Below, one piece after another: positions 9,042 to 18,204 of a DNA stretch of 39,867 nt; positions within the stretch are counted from its first letter, which is position 1; every line of letters begins with the position of its first letter. Position numbers and translations under genes: made by a program. Origin of the DNA: Bacillota bacterium (GTDB lineage Bacteria; Bacillota; Sulfobacillia; JAJYWN01; JAJZPE01); the NCBI GenBank assembly GCA_021787335.1, contig JAJYMC010000059.1:1-39867 (forward strand). Direction: 5' to 3'. The notes under the pieces are model-generated. The model was given only the letters and a program-made list of their open reading frames with translations, did not search any database and was not told the origin of the DNA.

Positions 9042-10310
9042 ATGAAGGGCGTGGCCGGGGAAGCGGTGAGCTTCAGCGGTTCCGTGAGCGCCGGCGGGCG
9101 GGCCCTCGCCCGCGGGCTGGAACGGGCCTTCGGGGTCGTCCAAGACGGAGTGGCCGCCGGGCACTACCCGGGGGCCGTGGCCGTCATCGCCGGAGCTGAC
9201 GGGAGCATCGAGCAGAAGGCCTTCGGGCGGGCGATGGTCGTCCCGGTGGAACGGCCGATGACCCTCGATACCCTCTTCGACCTCGGGTCGCTGACCAAGG
9301 CCGTGACCACCCTCACGGCCATCCTCATCCTGGCCGGGCGGGGCATCGTCGGGCTCGACGACCCCGTCGGCGAATACTTCCCGGAGTGGCGGCAGAGCGA
9401 GCGCGATGAGGCCTTGAAACGGCGGGGCACCCTGGCCCACCTGCTGACCCACACCGCGGGCCTCCCCGCCTGGCGTCCGCTCTACCTCTACACCCGGACC
9501 CCCGAGGAGATGGTCCGGGCGGTCTGCCAGACCCGGTTGGTCAACGAGCCGGGCCAGCGCGTCCTTTACAGCGACCTGGGCTTCGTCCTCCTGGGCGAGG
9601 TCGTCCGCCGGGCGACCAGCCTGCGCCTGGACGTCTTCGCCGAGCAGGAACTGTTCAGACCGCTGAAGATGCTGGACACGGCCTTTTCCCGCGGCTTCCG
9701 GGCCTCGTCCTCGGGCCAGGGGCCGGGCGACCGCGGCCGCGTCGACCTGGTCGACCCCGCCCGGTGCGCGGCCACCGAGGAGGGGAACCTGACCGAGCAG
9801 AGCATGGCCGGCGCCGAAGGTGAGCGCTTCACCGGATGGCGCACCGGCATCACCTGCGGGCAGGCCAACGACGGCAACTGCTACTACGGCATGGGCGGGG
9901 TCTCAGGGCACGCGGGCCTCTTCTCGACCGGTCGCGACCTGGCCGCCTTCTGCGCCATGTGGCTCAACCACGGCGCCGGTCCCAAGGGGCCGATCCTCTC
10001 CCCGGCCTTGGTCGAGACGGCCACGCGCGACTGGACCGGTCAGCTCGGGACGTCGCGCGGCCTCGGCTGGGTCAAGCCGCCGGCCTCCCTGCGGTCGGGC
10101 GACGAAGCCGGTCCCTTCTCCGGGGGTGACTTCCTCTCGCCGCGCGCCTTCGGCCACGTCGGCTTCACGGGGACCTCCGTCTGGATCGACCCGGAGTACG
10201 GTCTGGCCATGATCCTCCTGACCAACCGTTTGCACCCCAGGTCGCAGGCTGGTATAATTTACACACGACCGAAGTTCCACAACGCCGTGCTCGGGGCCTT
10301 GCGCCCCTAA
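9042..10310 (+). CDS. Serine hydrolase of the beta-lactamase/PBP-like family
   Basis: A 422-residue member of the class C beta-lactamase superfamily (Beta-lactamase, PF00144), which includes DD-peptidases, D-aminopeptidases and esterases. The nucleophile motif is SLTK (Ser83-Lys86). Tyr176 lies in YSD, the Y-x-N equivalent, and the third motif is HVGFTG near the C-terminus. No signal peptide or lipobox is apparent, which argues against a periplasmic-type beta-lactamase. AAGGAGG precedes the ATG by about 9 bases, and the gene follows the M14 peptidase by 20 bases. Grouping with two peptidases favours D-peptide or esterase activity; resistance is not implied. Its 3' end contains a consensus-like promoter for the next genes. 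Confidence 0.88.
   Translation: MKGVAGEAVSFSGSVSAGGRALARGLERAFGVVQDGVAAGHYPGAVAVIAGADGSIEQKAFGRAMVVPVERPMTLDTLFDLGSLTKAVTTLTAILILAGRGIVGLDDPVGEYFPEWRQSERDEALKRRGTLAHLLTHTAGLPAWRPLYLYTRTPEEMVRAVCQTRLVNEPGQRVLYSDLGFVLLGEVVRRATSLRLDVFAEQELFRPLKMLDTAFSRGFRASSSGQGPGDRGRVDLVDPARCAATEEGNLTEQSMAGAEGERFTGWRTGITCGQANDGNCYYGMGGVSGHAGLFSTGRDLAAFCAMWLNHGAGPKGPILSPALVETATRDWTGQLGTSRGLGWVKPPASLRSGDEAGPFSGGDFLSPRAFGHVGFTGTSVWIDPEYGLAMILLTNRLHPRSQAGIIYTRPKFHNAVLGALRP
10230..10258 (+). promoter_or_regulatory. Sigma-A-type promoter inside the hydrolase 3' end
   Basis: TTGCAC at 10230-10235 and TATAAT at 10253-10258 are separated by exactly 17 bases. They lie in the last 27 codons of the serine hydrolase gene and point to the DUF429 gene at 10349. 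Confidence 0.65.
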
Positions 10311-10348
10311 GGACGCGGCTGACCGGGACAGGCCGTGGGAGGTAACGG

Positions 10349-11095
10349 ATGAACTTCATCGGGGTCGACCTGACGCCGATCACCCTGGCCGGCTATGAGC
10401 CGACGGGCTTCTGTGTCCTGAAGAAGGACGACAAGGGACCGCCGGTGCTGGCTGAGTGCTTCAGCCTGCCCGAGGGCGACACCAAGGCCACCCGGCTGGT
10501 GGCCGAGGTCTACGAGGCCCGCGGCGAGGCGCGCGTGGCGGCCATGAGCCGGCTCGTGGCTCAGGTCAATCAGGAACTGGTCGACCTCATCATCGAGTTC
10601 ATGCCGGGCATCGTCGGCCTCAGTGCCGCCCTGTCCCTTCCCGATGGCCGGGCCGGTTACGACCTGCGGTTGGCCGACCACATCCTCGAGCAGGACCCGC
10701 TCTTGAAGGCGGCCAAGGCCGGCCTCCGCTCGGCGGTCAAGGCCCCCGCGCGGGCCTTTCGTGGGCTGGTAGTCCGCGAACTCCTCGACGCCGAGGGGTT
10801 GGTCTACGGCGAGGATGTGATCGAGGTCTCCCCTGGCGGGTCTTTGGCTTGCCTGGGCCTGCCGGCGGAGATCGGCTCAGGGCGGTTGAACCGCGAAGAC
10901 GTGCCCGACCGCCTCCTCAAGCTGCTCAGGATTCCCCGGTCCTCACATTTGCCCCAGACCGACAGCGAATACTCTGCCTTGGTCGCCGCCTTCACCGGTT
11001 ACCTCCGGTTCAGCGGGGCCACCGAGGAGGTCGGCGACCCCCTCGAAGGGACCATCACTCTACCCCGGAGGACTGGACATGCCGGCAGCCACTGA
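10349..11095 (+). CDS. DUF429-like protein (predicted RNase H-fold)
   Basis: A 248-residue protein that starts with the acidic strand FIGVDLTPITLAGY, as in DUF429 proteins, predicted RNase H-like nucleases with a first-strand Asp. It also shows GLSAALSLPDG and VIEVSPGGSLACLGLP, matching the family's 'EvyPaa.l..lGl' segment. The final third has a helix with DSEYSALVAAFTGYL, comparable to the 'D.dDAlvaAltA' motif. Biochemical function is not established for this family. GGGAGG lies 8 bases before the ATG. The 3' end overlaps the start of the broken MFS gene by 17 bases. Family assignment comes from pattern recognition and is fairly but not fully sure. Confidence 0.65.
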   Translation: MNFIGVDLTPITLAGYEPTGFCVLKKDDKGPPVLAECFSLPEGDTKATRLVAEVYEARGEARVAAMSRLVAQVNQELVDLIIEFMPGIVGLSAALSLPDGRAGYDLRLADHILEQDPLLKAAKAGLRSAVKAPARAFRGLVVRELLDAEGLVYGEDVIEVSPGGSLACLGLPAEIGSGRLNREDVPDRLLKLLRIPRSSHLPQTDSEYSALVAAFTGYLRFSGATEEVGDPLEGTITLPRRTGHAGSH

Positions 11096-11730
11096 CAGCC
11101 CGCCGCCCGCCCGCGCCGAGGGAGGCTCGAAGCCCCGGTTCACATCGGCGTTGGGCGTTTTTTCTTTGGACCGCCACCTGGGGCTGGTCGCCCTGTCGGC
11201 GCTTTTCTTCAACCTCGGACAGAGCCTCCAGCGCGGCATCTACCCCAACTACCCTGAAGGACCTGGGCATCCCGGGCGAGCAGCTGGGGGCCATCGAGAG
11301 CATCCGCGAACTGCCTGGTCTGGCCACGGGCTTCCTGGCTGTCTTCGCCTTCATCCTGCCGGAGTCGATCCTCGCCGGCGTCTGCCTTCTGGCCGTGGCC
11401 GCCGGGTTCATCCTCTACGGCCAGGCCAACGGCTTCGGCCTGCTCCTCGCCGCCACCCTGGTGATGAGCACCGGCTTCCATGACTTCGATATGGCCCAGA
11501 CGACCTACCTCGATAAGATCGCCACCCGCGACGAGATCCCGGCCACGATGTCCACCGGCAGCACCATCAACCATATCAGCGGGGTCGGCTTCCCGCTCCT
11601 CGGCGGCATCATCTGGAGGGTCATGGGGCCGGGGGCGACCTTCGTCTTCGGCGCCATCCTGGCCGCGGCCTCCGCGGTGGCCTCGACGTACGTCCGCACC
11701 GAACCGGTCCCGGTCAAGGCGACCGCATAA
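11079..11730 (+). pseudogene. MFS transporter remnant (frameshift plus internal loss)
   Basis: The frame from the ATG at 11079 (GGAGG 6 bases upstream) encodes an MFS-like beginning with ALFFNLGQSLQRGIYPNY and then goes wrong. The expected continuation, LKDLGIPGEQLGAIESI, is in the +1 frame. One extra C in the CCC run at 11252-11254 explains the shift. Joined, the two parts give only about 216 residues with some five hydrophobic segments, about half of a normal 12-helix carrier. The early helices pass quickly into TTYLDKIATRDEIPATMS, which usually precedes the last two helices. A middle section therefore appears to be missing. Substrate unknown. A sequencing error could explain the frameshift but not the short length. 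Confidence 0.7.
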
Positions 11731-11804
11731 GCGGACTTTGACGGACCAAGCCTAGTCCCGACCGCAAGCGAGGCGCGTTCCGCGCGCCCTTGGGAGGTAA
11801 GACC

Positions 11805-13511
11805 TTGCCGGAGACTCCTCGCCCCAGGCCGTCCTTCCTCCGCAGCACCTTCGTGCTGGCGACGGCCAATTTCGCGACCAAAATCATCGGGGGGCTCATC
11901 ATCGTGCCCCTCTATTACCTGTTGGGTTCGGAGGGGATGGGCCTCTACAACTCGGCTTACCGCATCTACGCCATCCTCCTCATCATCTCGACCCAGGGGG
12001 TCAACATCGTCGTCGCCAGGCTGGTCGCCGAGCGGATGGCCGTCAACGACCGGGCCGGGGCCGAGCGCGTCTTCAGCCTCGCCTTCTGGCTCCTGGCCAT
12101 CCTCGGGGTGGTCTTCGGTCTGGGCTTCTGGTGGGGCTCGCCGGGCCTCATCCGGCTCTTCGCCATCGATGAGCGCTCCTACTGGTCCATGGTCTCGCTG
12201 GCCCCGGCCATCTTCCTGGTGGCCGTGATGTCCGTCTACCGCGGCTTCCTGCAGGGACTGCAGCGGATGACGCCCTTCGCCATGTCCCAGTTCGTCGAGC
12301 AGGTGGCCCGGGTCATCGGCGTCTTCGGTCTGCTCCCGCTGGTGTCCGGGATGGGCGTCCAGTACGGGGCGGCCGTGGCCACCTTCGGGGCGGTCATCGG
12401 CGCCGGCATCTCCCTGGTCTATCTCATCTGGAAGGTCCGGCAGCTGCGGGCCGGGAACGAGTTGACGCCGGCCGGCGACCTCGGGGCCGACGACATCGGC
12501 GCGGGGCTGCTGGGACCGACCGCCGCCCCGCCGCCCACGGACACCTGGGTCCGGACGCCGGGGGAGGCCGGCCGCGACGGCCGGCGGGACTCCTGGCGCA
12601 TCCTCAAGAACATCATCTGGCTGGCCATCCCGATCACCTTCGCCGGGATCGCCGCCCAGCTCATCCAATTCCTCGACGTCGCTCTGGTGCAGGGTCGGCT
12701 CAAGGCGGGCGGCGTTCCGCCCATCGACGCGACGAAAATGTTCGGTCAGTTGAGCGGGGCGGCCATGCTCCTCGTCAACCTGCCGACGATGTTCGCCGGG
12801 GCCTTCTTCCTGGCCCTCATCCCGGCCATCTCCGAGGCCAGGCAGCTCAAGCGGCCGGACATCATCCGCCACCGGACCATCCAGAGCCTGCAGCTGACCA
12901 TGGCCCTGACCATCCCCGCCGCCGTGGGCCTGATGGTGCTGCCGTCCCAGATCGGCGACACCCTCTTCGGCGACGCGGGGGCCGGCGCGGTCATCGCCGC
13001 GGCCGCCCCGGCGACGATCTTCCTGTCGCTCCAGCAGACCACGTCGGGCATCCTCTACGGGCTCGGGCGGAGCACCATCCCCATCTACAACCTGCTCATC
13101 GGCGGTGTCGTCAAGGCCGGGCTGACCTGGTGGCTGACGGCCACCGCCCTCACCTCCCGCGGCGCCGCCTACGCCACGGTCATCGGCTTCCTGGTCGCCG
13201 GCGGACTGAACTGGCTGAGCGTCGAGCGCCACGTCCGGGGCAGCCTGGACTTCAGGCAATCGGTCGCCAAACCCCTCGCCGCCAGCGCCGTCATGGCCGC
13301 CGTCGCCTTCTTTGGTTACCGGGTGCTCCTCACGGTGACCCATCACGTCAAGGTGGCCACCCTCCTGGGCGTGGGCGTGGCCGCCGTGGCCTATTTCATC
13401 GCCCTGGTCGCCCTGGGCGGCCTCGACGACGCGGAGTTCGCCCGCATCCCGGTGGTTGGGAAGTACGTGGCCGCCGTGCTGCGCCCGCTGCACCTGCGGG
13501 GGAGGCGGTAG
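11805..13511 (+). CDS. SpoVB/MVF-type polysaccharide or lipid flippase
   Basis: A 568-residue membrane protein with about 14 hydrophobic segments, of the MATE-like MOP superfamily. This group includes SpoVB, YkvU and MurJ/Amj-type flippases that move lipid-linked cell-wall or spore-cortex precursors. The N-terminus LATANFATKIIGGLIIVPLYYLLG followed by GMGLYNSAYRIYAILL is typical of the Bacillota SpoVB branch; so is the SVYRGFLQGLQRMTPFAMSQ loop. An unusual hydrophilic linker with acidic and Pro-rich stretches lies at about residues 225-262, between the two halves. The start is the TTG at 11805, because GGGAGG ends 8 bases before it; the TTG at 11790 lies upstream of that site. Exact substrate unknown. 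Confidence 0.85.
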   Translation: MPETPRPRPSFLRSTFVLATANFATKIIGGLIIVPLYYLLGSEGMGLYNSAYRIYAILLIISTQGVNIVVARLVAERMAVNDRAGAERVFSLAFWLLAILGVVFGLGFWWGSPGLIRLFAIDERSYWSMVSLAPAIFLVAVMSVYRGFLQGLQRMTPFAMSQFVEQVARVIGVFGLLPLVSGMGVQYGAAVATFGAVIGAGISLVYLIWKVRQLRAGNELTPAGDLGADDIGAGLLGPTAAPPPTDTWVRTPGEAGRDGRRDSWRILKNIIWLAIPITFAGIAAQLIQFLDVALVQGRLKAGGVPPIDATKMFGQLSGAAMLLVNLPTMFAGAFFLALIPAISEARQLKRPDIIRHRTIQSLQLTMALTIPAAVGLMVLPSQIGDTLFGDAGAGAVIAAAAPATIFLSLQQTTSGILYGLGRSTIPIYNLLIGGVVKAGLTWWLTATALTSRGAAYATVIGFLVAGGLNWLSVERHVRGSLDFRQSVAKPLAASAVMAAVAFFGYRVLLTVTHHVKVATLLGVGVAAVAYFIALVALGGLDDAEFARIPVVGKYVAAVLRPLHLRGRR

Positions 13512-13552
13512 CCCCGGCCCGGACCGGCCCCGTGGCGCCGCCGGGCGGCCGG

Positions 13553-13587
13553 GGGCGGGGATGGAAATCAATGTCATATCCCCGCCC
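13553..13587 (+). terminator. Inverted repeat after the flippase gene
   Basis: GGGCGGGGAT at 13553-13562 and ATCCCCGCCC at 13578-13587 are perfect 10-base complements with a 15-base loop. No U-run follows, so it may be a weak terminator or another structure. Confidence 0.45.
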
Positions 13588-13617
13588 GGAGGGGGCATAA
13601 TAAGCGCCGGCCATGGG

Positions 13618-13649
13618 TTGACAAGGCAGGGAAGTTTGGGTAGTATAAT
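13618..13649 (+). promoter_or_regulatory. groES-groEL promoter
   Basis: TTGACA lies at 13618-13623 and TATAAT at 13644-13649. The 20-base gap is longer than the ideal 17; TAGTAT at 13641 would give 17. The CIRCE operator begins 11 bases downstream, as in heat-shock promoters of Bacillota. Confidence 0.65.
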
Positions 13650-13660
13650 GTGCGGAAGAC

Positions 13661-13687
13661 TTAGCAGTCATCGGGGGAGAGTGCTAG
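13661..13687 (+). promoter_or_regulatory. CIRCE operator (HrcA binding site)
   Basis: The arms TTAGCAGTC and GAGTGCTAG are separated by 9 bases. The consensus is TTAGCACTC-N9-GAGTGCTAA, so each arm has one mismatch. HrcA repression relieved by heat is the expected control of groES-groEL. Confidence 0.9.
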
Positions 13688-13764
13688 CACCCTCCCGGAT
13701 TGCCGCTGAGCTTCCCGTTTTGCCTTATAACCTTAGGCCTTTTTAGGTAAAGGAGGGAACCCAA

Positions 13765-14055
13765 TTGCTGAAGCCGTTGGCTGACCGGGTCATCGTCAAG
13801 GTCCTCGAGAGCGAGGAGCGGACCAAGGGCGGCATCGTCCTCCCCGACACGGCGAAGGAAAAGCCGCAGGAAGGCGAGGTCAAGGCGGTCGGTCCGGGCC
13901 GCATCCTCGAGAACGGGACGAAGACCACCCCCGAGGTCAAGGTCGGGGACATCGTCGTCTTCGCCAAGTACGGCGGGACCGAGGTCAAGGTCAATGGCGA
14001 GGAGCTGCTCATCCTTAGGGAGAGCGACATCCTGGCCATCAAGTCCAAGAAATAA
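13765..14055 (+). CDS. groES: Co-chaperonin GroES
   Basis: A 96-residue GroES (Hsp10), the heptameric lid of the GroEL folding chamber in the cytoplasm. It begins [17 protein letters not shown], and the mobile loop [18 protein letters not shown], which contacts GroEL, is present. GEVKAVGPG and [16 protein letters not shown] follow. The length is standard. The start is a TTG, preceded by AGGAGG at a normal distance; no in-frame ATG precedes the conserved beginning. It is the first gene of a two-gene operon controlled by the CIRCE site about 80 bases upstream, with groEL 52 bases downstream. Confidence 0.98.
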   Translation: MLKPLADRVIVKVLESEERTKGGIVLPDTAKEKPQEGEVKAVGPGRILENGTKTTPEVKVGDIVVFAKYGGTEVKVNGEELLILRESDILAIKSKK

Positions 14056-14098
14056 TCCGGCCCCGCAAGGGGCGCGTACCCATTCGGAAAGGGAGTGA

Positions 14099-15733
<1,635 letters not shown>

Positions 15734-15759
15734 GAGCCCGGTCACACCGGTCTCCATGG

Positions 15760-15795
15760 CGAAAGGGCAGGCCATGCGCCTGTCCTTTTCGTTTT
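15760..15795 (+). terminator. Rho-independent terminator of groES-groEL
   Basis: The arms CGAAAGGGCAGGC (15760-15772) and GCCTGTCCTTTTCG (15778-15791) pair with one bulged T and are followed by TTTT. Confidence 0.8.
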
Positions 15796-15956
15796 GCCCC
15801 AGCGACGCCGGGGCATCTGGGCGGCCCGCCACGAATAAGAGTCCCCAGGAGATAGACCCCGCGAGACGTAGAACCACAACGCGCTCGGAAGTCGCAGCCG
15901 CAGTCGCAGCCGACGTCGTGTCGCCGTTTCAACACGCCCGTGCCGGAGGGAGGCCC

Positions 15957-18092
15957 ATGGAGGAAGACCTGCTCCGCCGGGGGGGACGAGGTCCCGTCAG
16001 GGTCGGCCGGACCTGGGTCCGGGCCCTGATCGGCTACCTTTTCGCCGTGGTCTCGCCGGTCCGTTTCCGCCTCGTCGTCATGGACGGCCGCCGGGCCAGG
16101 ATCACCCCGGGGACGCTGGTGGTCATGAACCACCAGACCGACTGGGACGGGCCGGTCCTGGCCAGCCTGATCATGCGCTCGGGCGGGCGCCGCGGGGCGG
16201 GGTGGCGGACCAGCTTCTTGGCCCGCGGAGACCTGGACCGTCCCGGCTTCATCGCCGACTACCTCTTGCCCAAACGGCGGTGGTCGCGGCTGCTGTTCGG
16301 GCGCCTCAGCCTGAAGCCCCTGACCGACGCCCTCGGCCTGCGGTGCGTGCCCGGCCTGGGCGACCCCGTGGCCGGGAAGCGCGCCGAACGCGTCCGGCGG
16401 ATCCGGGTGGCCCTGGCCGGCGCGGCCGACGAGCTGGCCGCGGGCGGGTGCGTCCTCATCTCCCCGGAAGGCCAGTTCACCGTGGACGGAGCCCTGGCCC
16501 CCATCCGCGGGTCAGTCGCCCGCATCGGTCCCCACGCCCGGTGGGTCCAGCCCGTGACCCTGACCTACGACCACAGCGCCGGGCGGAGGACCGGCCTCTT
16601 CGTGCGGTTCATGGATTCCTTCGCCCCGGCCGACCTGGATGCCCGCGCCCTCGAACAGGCGGTCGGGGCCAGGTTGCGAGCCGGGCGCATCTATGCCCTG
16701 GGGCAGGTCGTCGGCCTGCTCCTCGCGGGCGGCCTCGACCCGGACCTGGCGGTCGCCGGGGCCGGCGGTGACGGCCTGGCCGAGGGCGTCCGGTCCCTCG
16801 CCGTGACGGCCCACGGGGCCGGGCTCGAGGTCGACTCGTGGCTGCTGCGTGCCCGGCCGCGGGAGACCGCCCGGCGCTGGCGGGCGTGGTTGAGGAGGGC
16901 GGGGCCCAGGGGAGACCGTCCGCTCGCCGGTCGCGCCGTCCCGGCCTGGCTGGATTACTGGCGGCATGAGGCCGCGGACGGCCTGGCCGTGTTGAGCCAG
17001 GGCGACCGGGAACGCGTCCTGACGGCCGCCCGAGGAGCCGCGGCGACCGTGCGCTCAGCCGCCGCCGCCCCCGCGCCGCCCACGGATGCGCGAAGGCGGC
17101 CGGCGTGGGCCGCTCAGTGGGCGCGCGCCAATCGCCTGCACGGTTGGCTGCGGCCGCTGGGAGCGGGGGCCGTCTTTGCCGTCACCTGGCTGGCCCTCCG
17201 GCTGATGTTCCGCCAGGCCCCGATGGACGACGTCGTCGCGACCCTCAAGGGCATGTCCGTCGGCTGGCTGCTCATCGCCTGCGCGGTCAACCTGTTTGGT
17301 TACTTCGCCCGTGTGCCGGTCTGGCTGGCTTTCCTCGAGGGGGCGCCGCAACCGGCCGGGCGGCGCGAGGTCTTCGACCTGTATGTGGGCGGGGCCTTCA
17401 TCAACAACTTCATCCCGCTGCGCGGGGGCGACGTCGCCCGCGTCGCCTACCTCGCCCGGCAGCACGGCCTGGGGTGGGCCAGGGCGGCCGCCCTCGTCGG
17501 GGCGGAACACGTCTTCGACCTGGTGGTCATCGCCGGGTACGGCGCCGCTGGCCTGCTTCTGACGCCGGATGCGCCGGCCTGGGCCGGGCGCGTCGTCCTC
17601 GGCTTCCTGGGCGCCGCGGTGGCCGTCGCGGGGGTGCTCGTCCTGTCGGCCGAGCGGGCGGCCGCGACGGGCCGGCCGCTGCAGGGTCTCAGGGCCGCGC
17701 TGATCGTTCCCGGGACGGCCCTCCTCGGCGCCTCCACCCAGCACCGCGTGGCCCTCGGGACCCTCACGGCCAACCTGGCCGGCCCGCTGATGATGTTCGC
17801 CCTCTTCCGGGCGGCCGGGTTGACAGCCCCGGCGGGTCCGCTCTTGTTGGCCACGGCGGTGATGACCATCGGCGTCGGCCTGCCCCTGACCTTAGCCAAC
17901 CTGGGCACCTACGAACTCATCTTCGGGGCGGTCTTCACGGCCTTCACCGGCTGGCCGGCGACCGAGGTGGTCACGGTGGCCATGCTGTCGCACCTCATCG
18001 GGCTGGTGACGGTCATGGGTTTCGGCGGGCTCAGCCTGGTCCACCTGGGGCTGGAGCAGCCCGGTCCGGAGCACCGGGCGACCATGGTCTAA
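15957..18092 (+). CDS. Fusion of glycerol-phosphate-type acyltransferase and LPG-synthase-like membrane domain
   Basis: A 711-residue two-domain protein. The N-terminal third has the marks of PlsC/LPLAT acyltransferases: NHQTDWD with His59 and Asp64 (HX4D) and ISPEGQF with Pro170-Gly172. The C-terminal part from about residue 390 has seven or eight hydrophobic segments with a YFARVPVW helix and FINNFIPLRGGDVARVAYLAR. That motif is typical of the lysylphosphatidylglycerol-synthase membrane region (UPF0104/YbhN, MprF flippase part). The first domain probably acylates a lipid precursor and the second may flip or anchor it. The start at 15957 has GGAGGGAGG 4 bases upstream; the frame is open from 15714 but covers the groEL end and terminator. 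Activity is inferred. Confidence 0.82.
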   Translation: MEEDLLRRGGRGPVRVGRTWVRALIGYLFAVVSPVRFRLVVMDGRRARITPGTLVVMNHQTDWDGPVLASLIMRSGGRRGAGWRTSFLARGDLDRPGFIADYLLPKRRWSRLLFGRLSLKPLTDALGLRCVPGLGDPVAGKRAERVRRIRVALAGAADELAAGGCVLISPEGQFTVDGALAPIRGSVARIGPHARWVQPVTLTYDHSAGRRTGLFVRFMDSFAPADLDARALEQAVGARLRAGRIYALGQVVGLLLAGGLDPDLAVAGAGGDGLAEGVRSLAVTAHGAGLEVDSWLLRARPRETARRWRAWLRRAGPRGDRPLAGRAVPAWLDYWRHEAADGLAVLSQGDRERVLTAARGAAATVRSAAAAPAPPTDARRRPAWAAQWARANRLHGWLRPLGAGAVFAVTWLALRLMFRQAPMDDVVATLKGMSVGWLLIACAVNLFGYFARVPVWLAFLEGAPQPAGRREVFDLYVGGAFINNFIPLRGGDVARVAYLARQHGLGWARAAALVGAEHVFDLVVIAGYGAAGLLLTPDAPAWAGRVVLGFLGAAVAVAGVLVLSAERAAATGRPLQGLRAALIVPGTALLGASTQHRVALGTLTANLAGPLMMFALFRAAGLTAPAGPLLLATAVMTIGVGLPLTLANLGTYELIFGAVFTAFTGWPATEVVTVAMLSHLIGLVTVMGFGGLSLVHLGLEQPGPEHRATMV

Positions 18093-18141
18093 GGGAAGGG
18101 GAAGGGCTTCAGAGGTTCGAAGACTCCGTGGGAAACGAGAA

Positions 18142-18168
18142 GGGCAGCCGGCGGATGGCCGGCTGCCC
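18142..18168. terminator. Bidirectional terminator between convergent genes
   Basis: GGGCAGCCGGC and GCCGGCTGCCC form a perfect 11-bp stem with a 5-base loop. It lies between the fusion gene (plus) and yhaN (minus), with T-rich sequence on both outer sides. Confidence 0.75.
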
Positions 18169-18204
18169 TAGTTGGTTTCATGGGGATTCAGGAAGAACTC
18201 GTCC

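Noticed and set aside
11505-13598. 697-codon minus-strand open frame
   Set aside because: Antisense to the flippase gene; no family motif and strongly biased composition.
15888-15912. Short tandem GTCGCAGCC(G/A) repeat before the acyltransferase fusion
   Set aside because: Only two copies in a GC-rich leader; no support for function.
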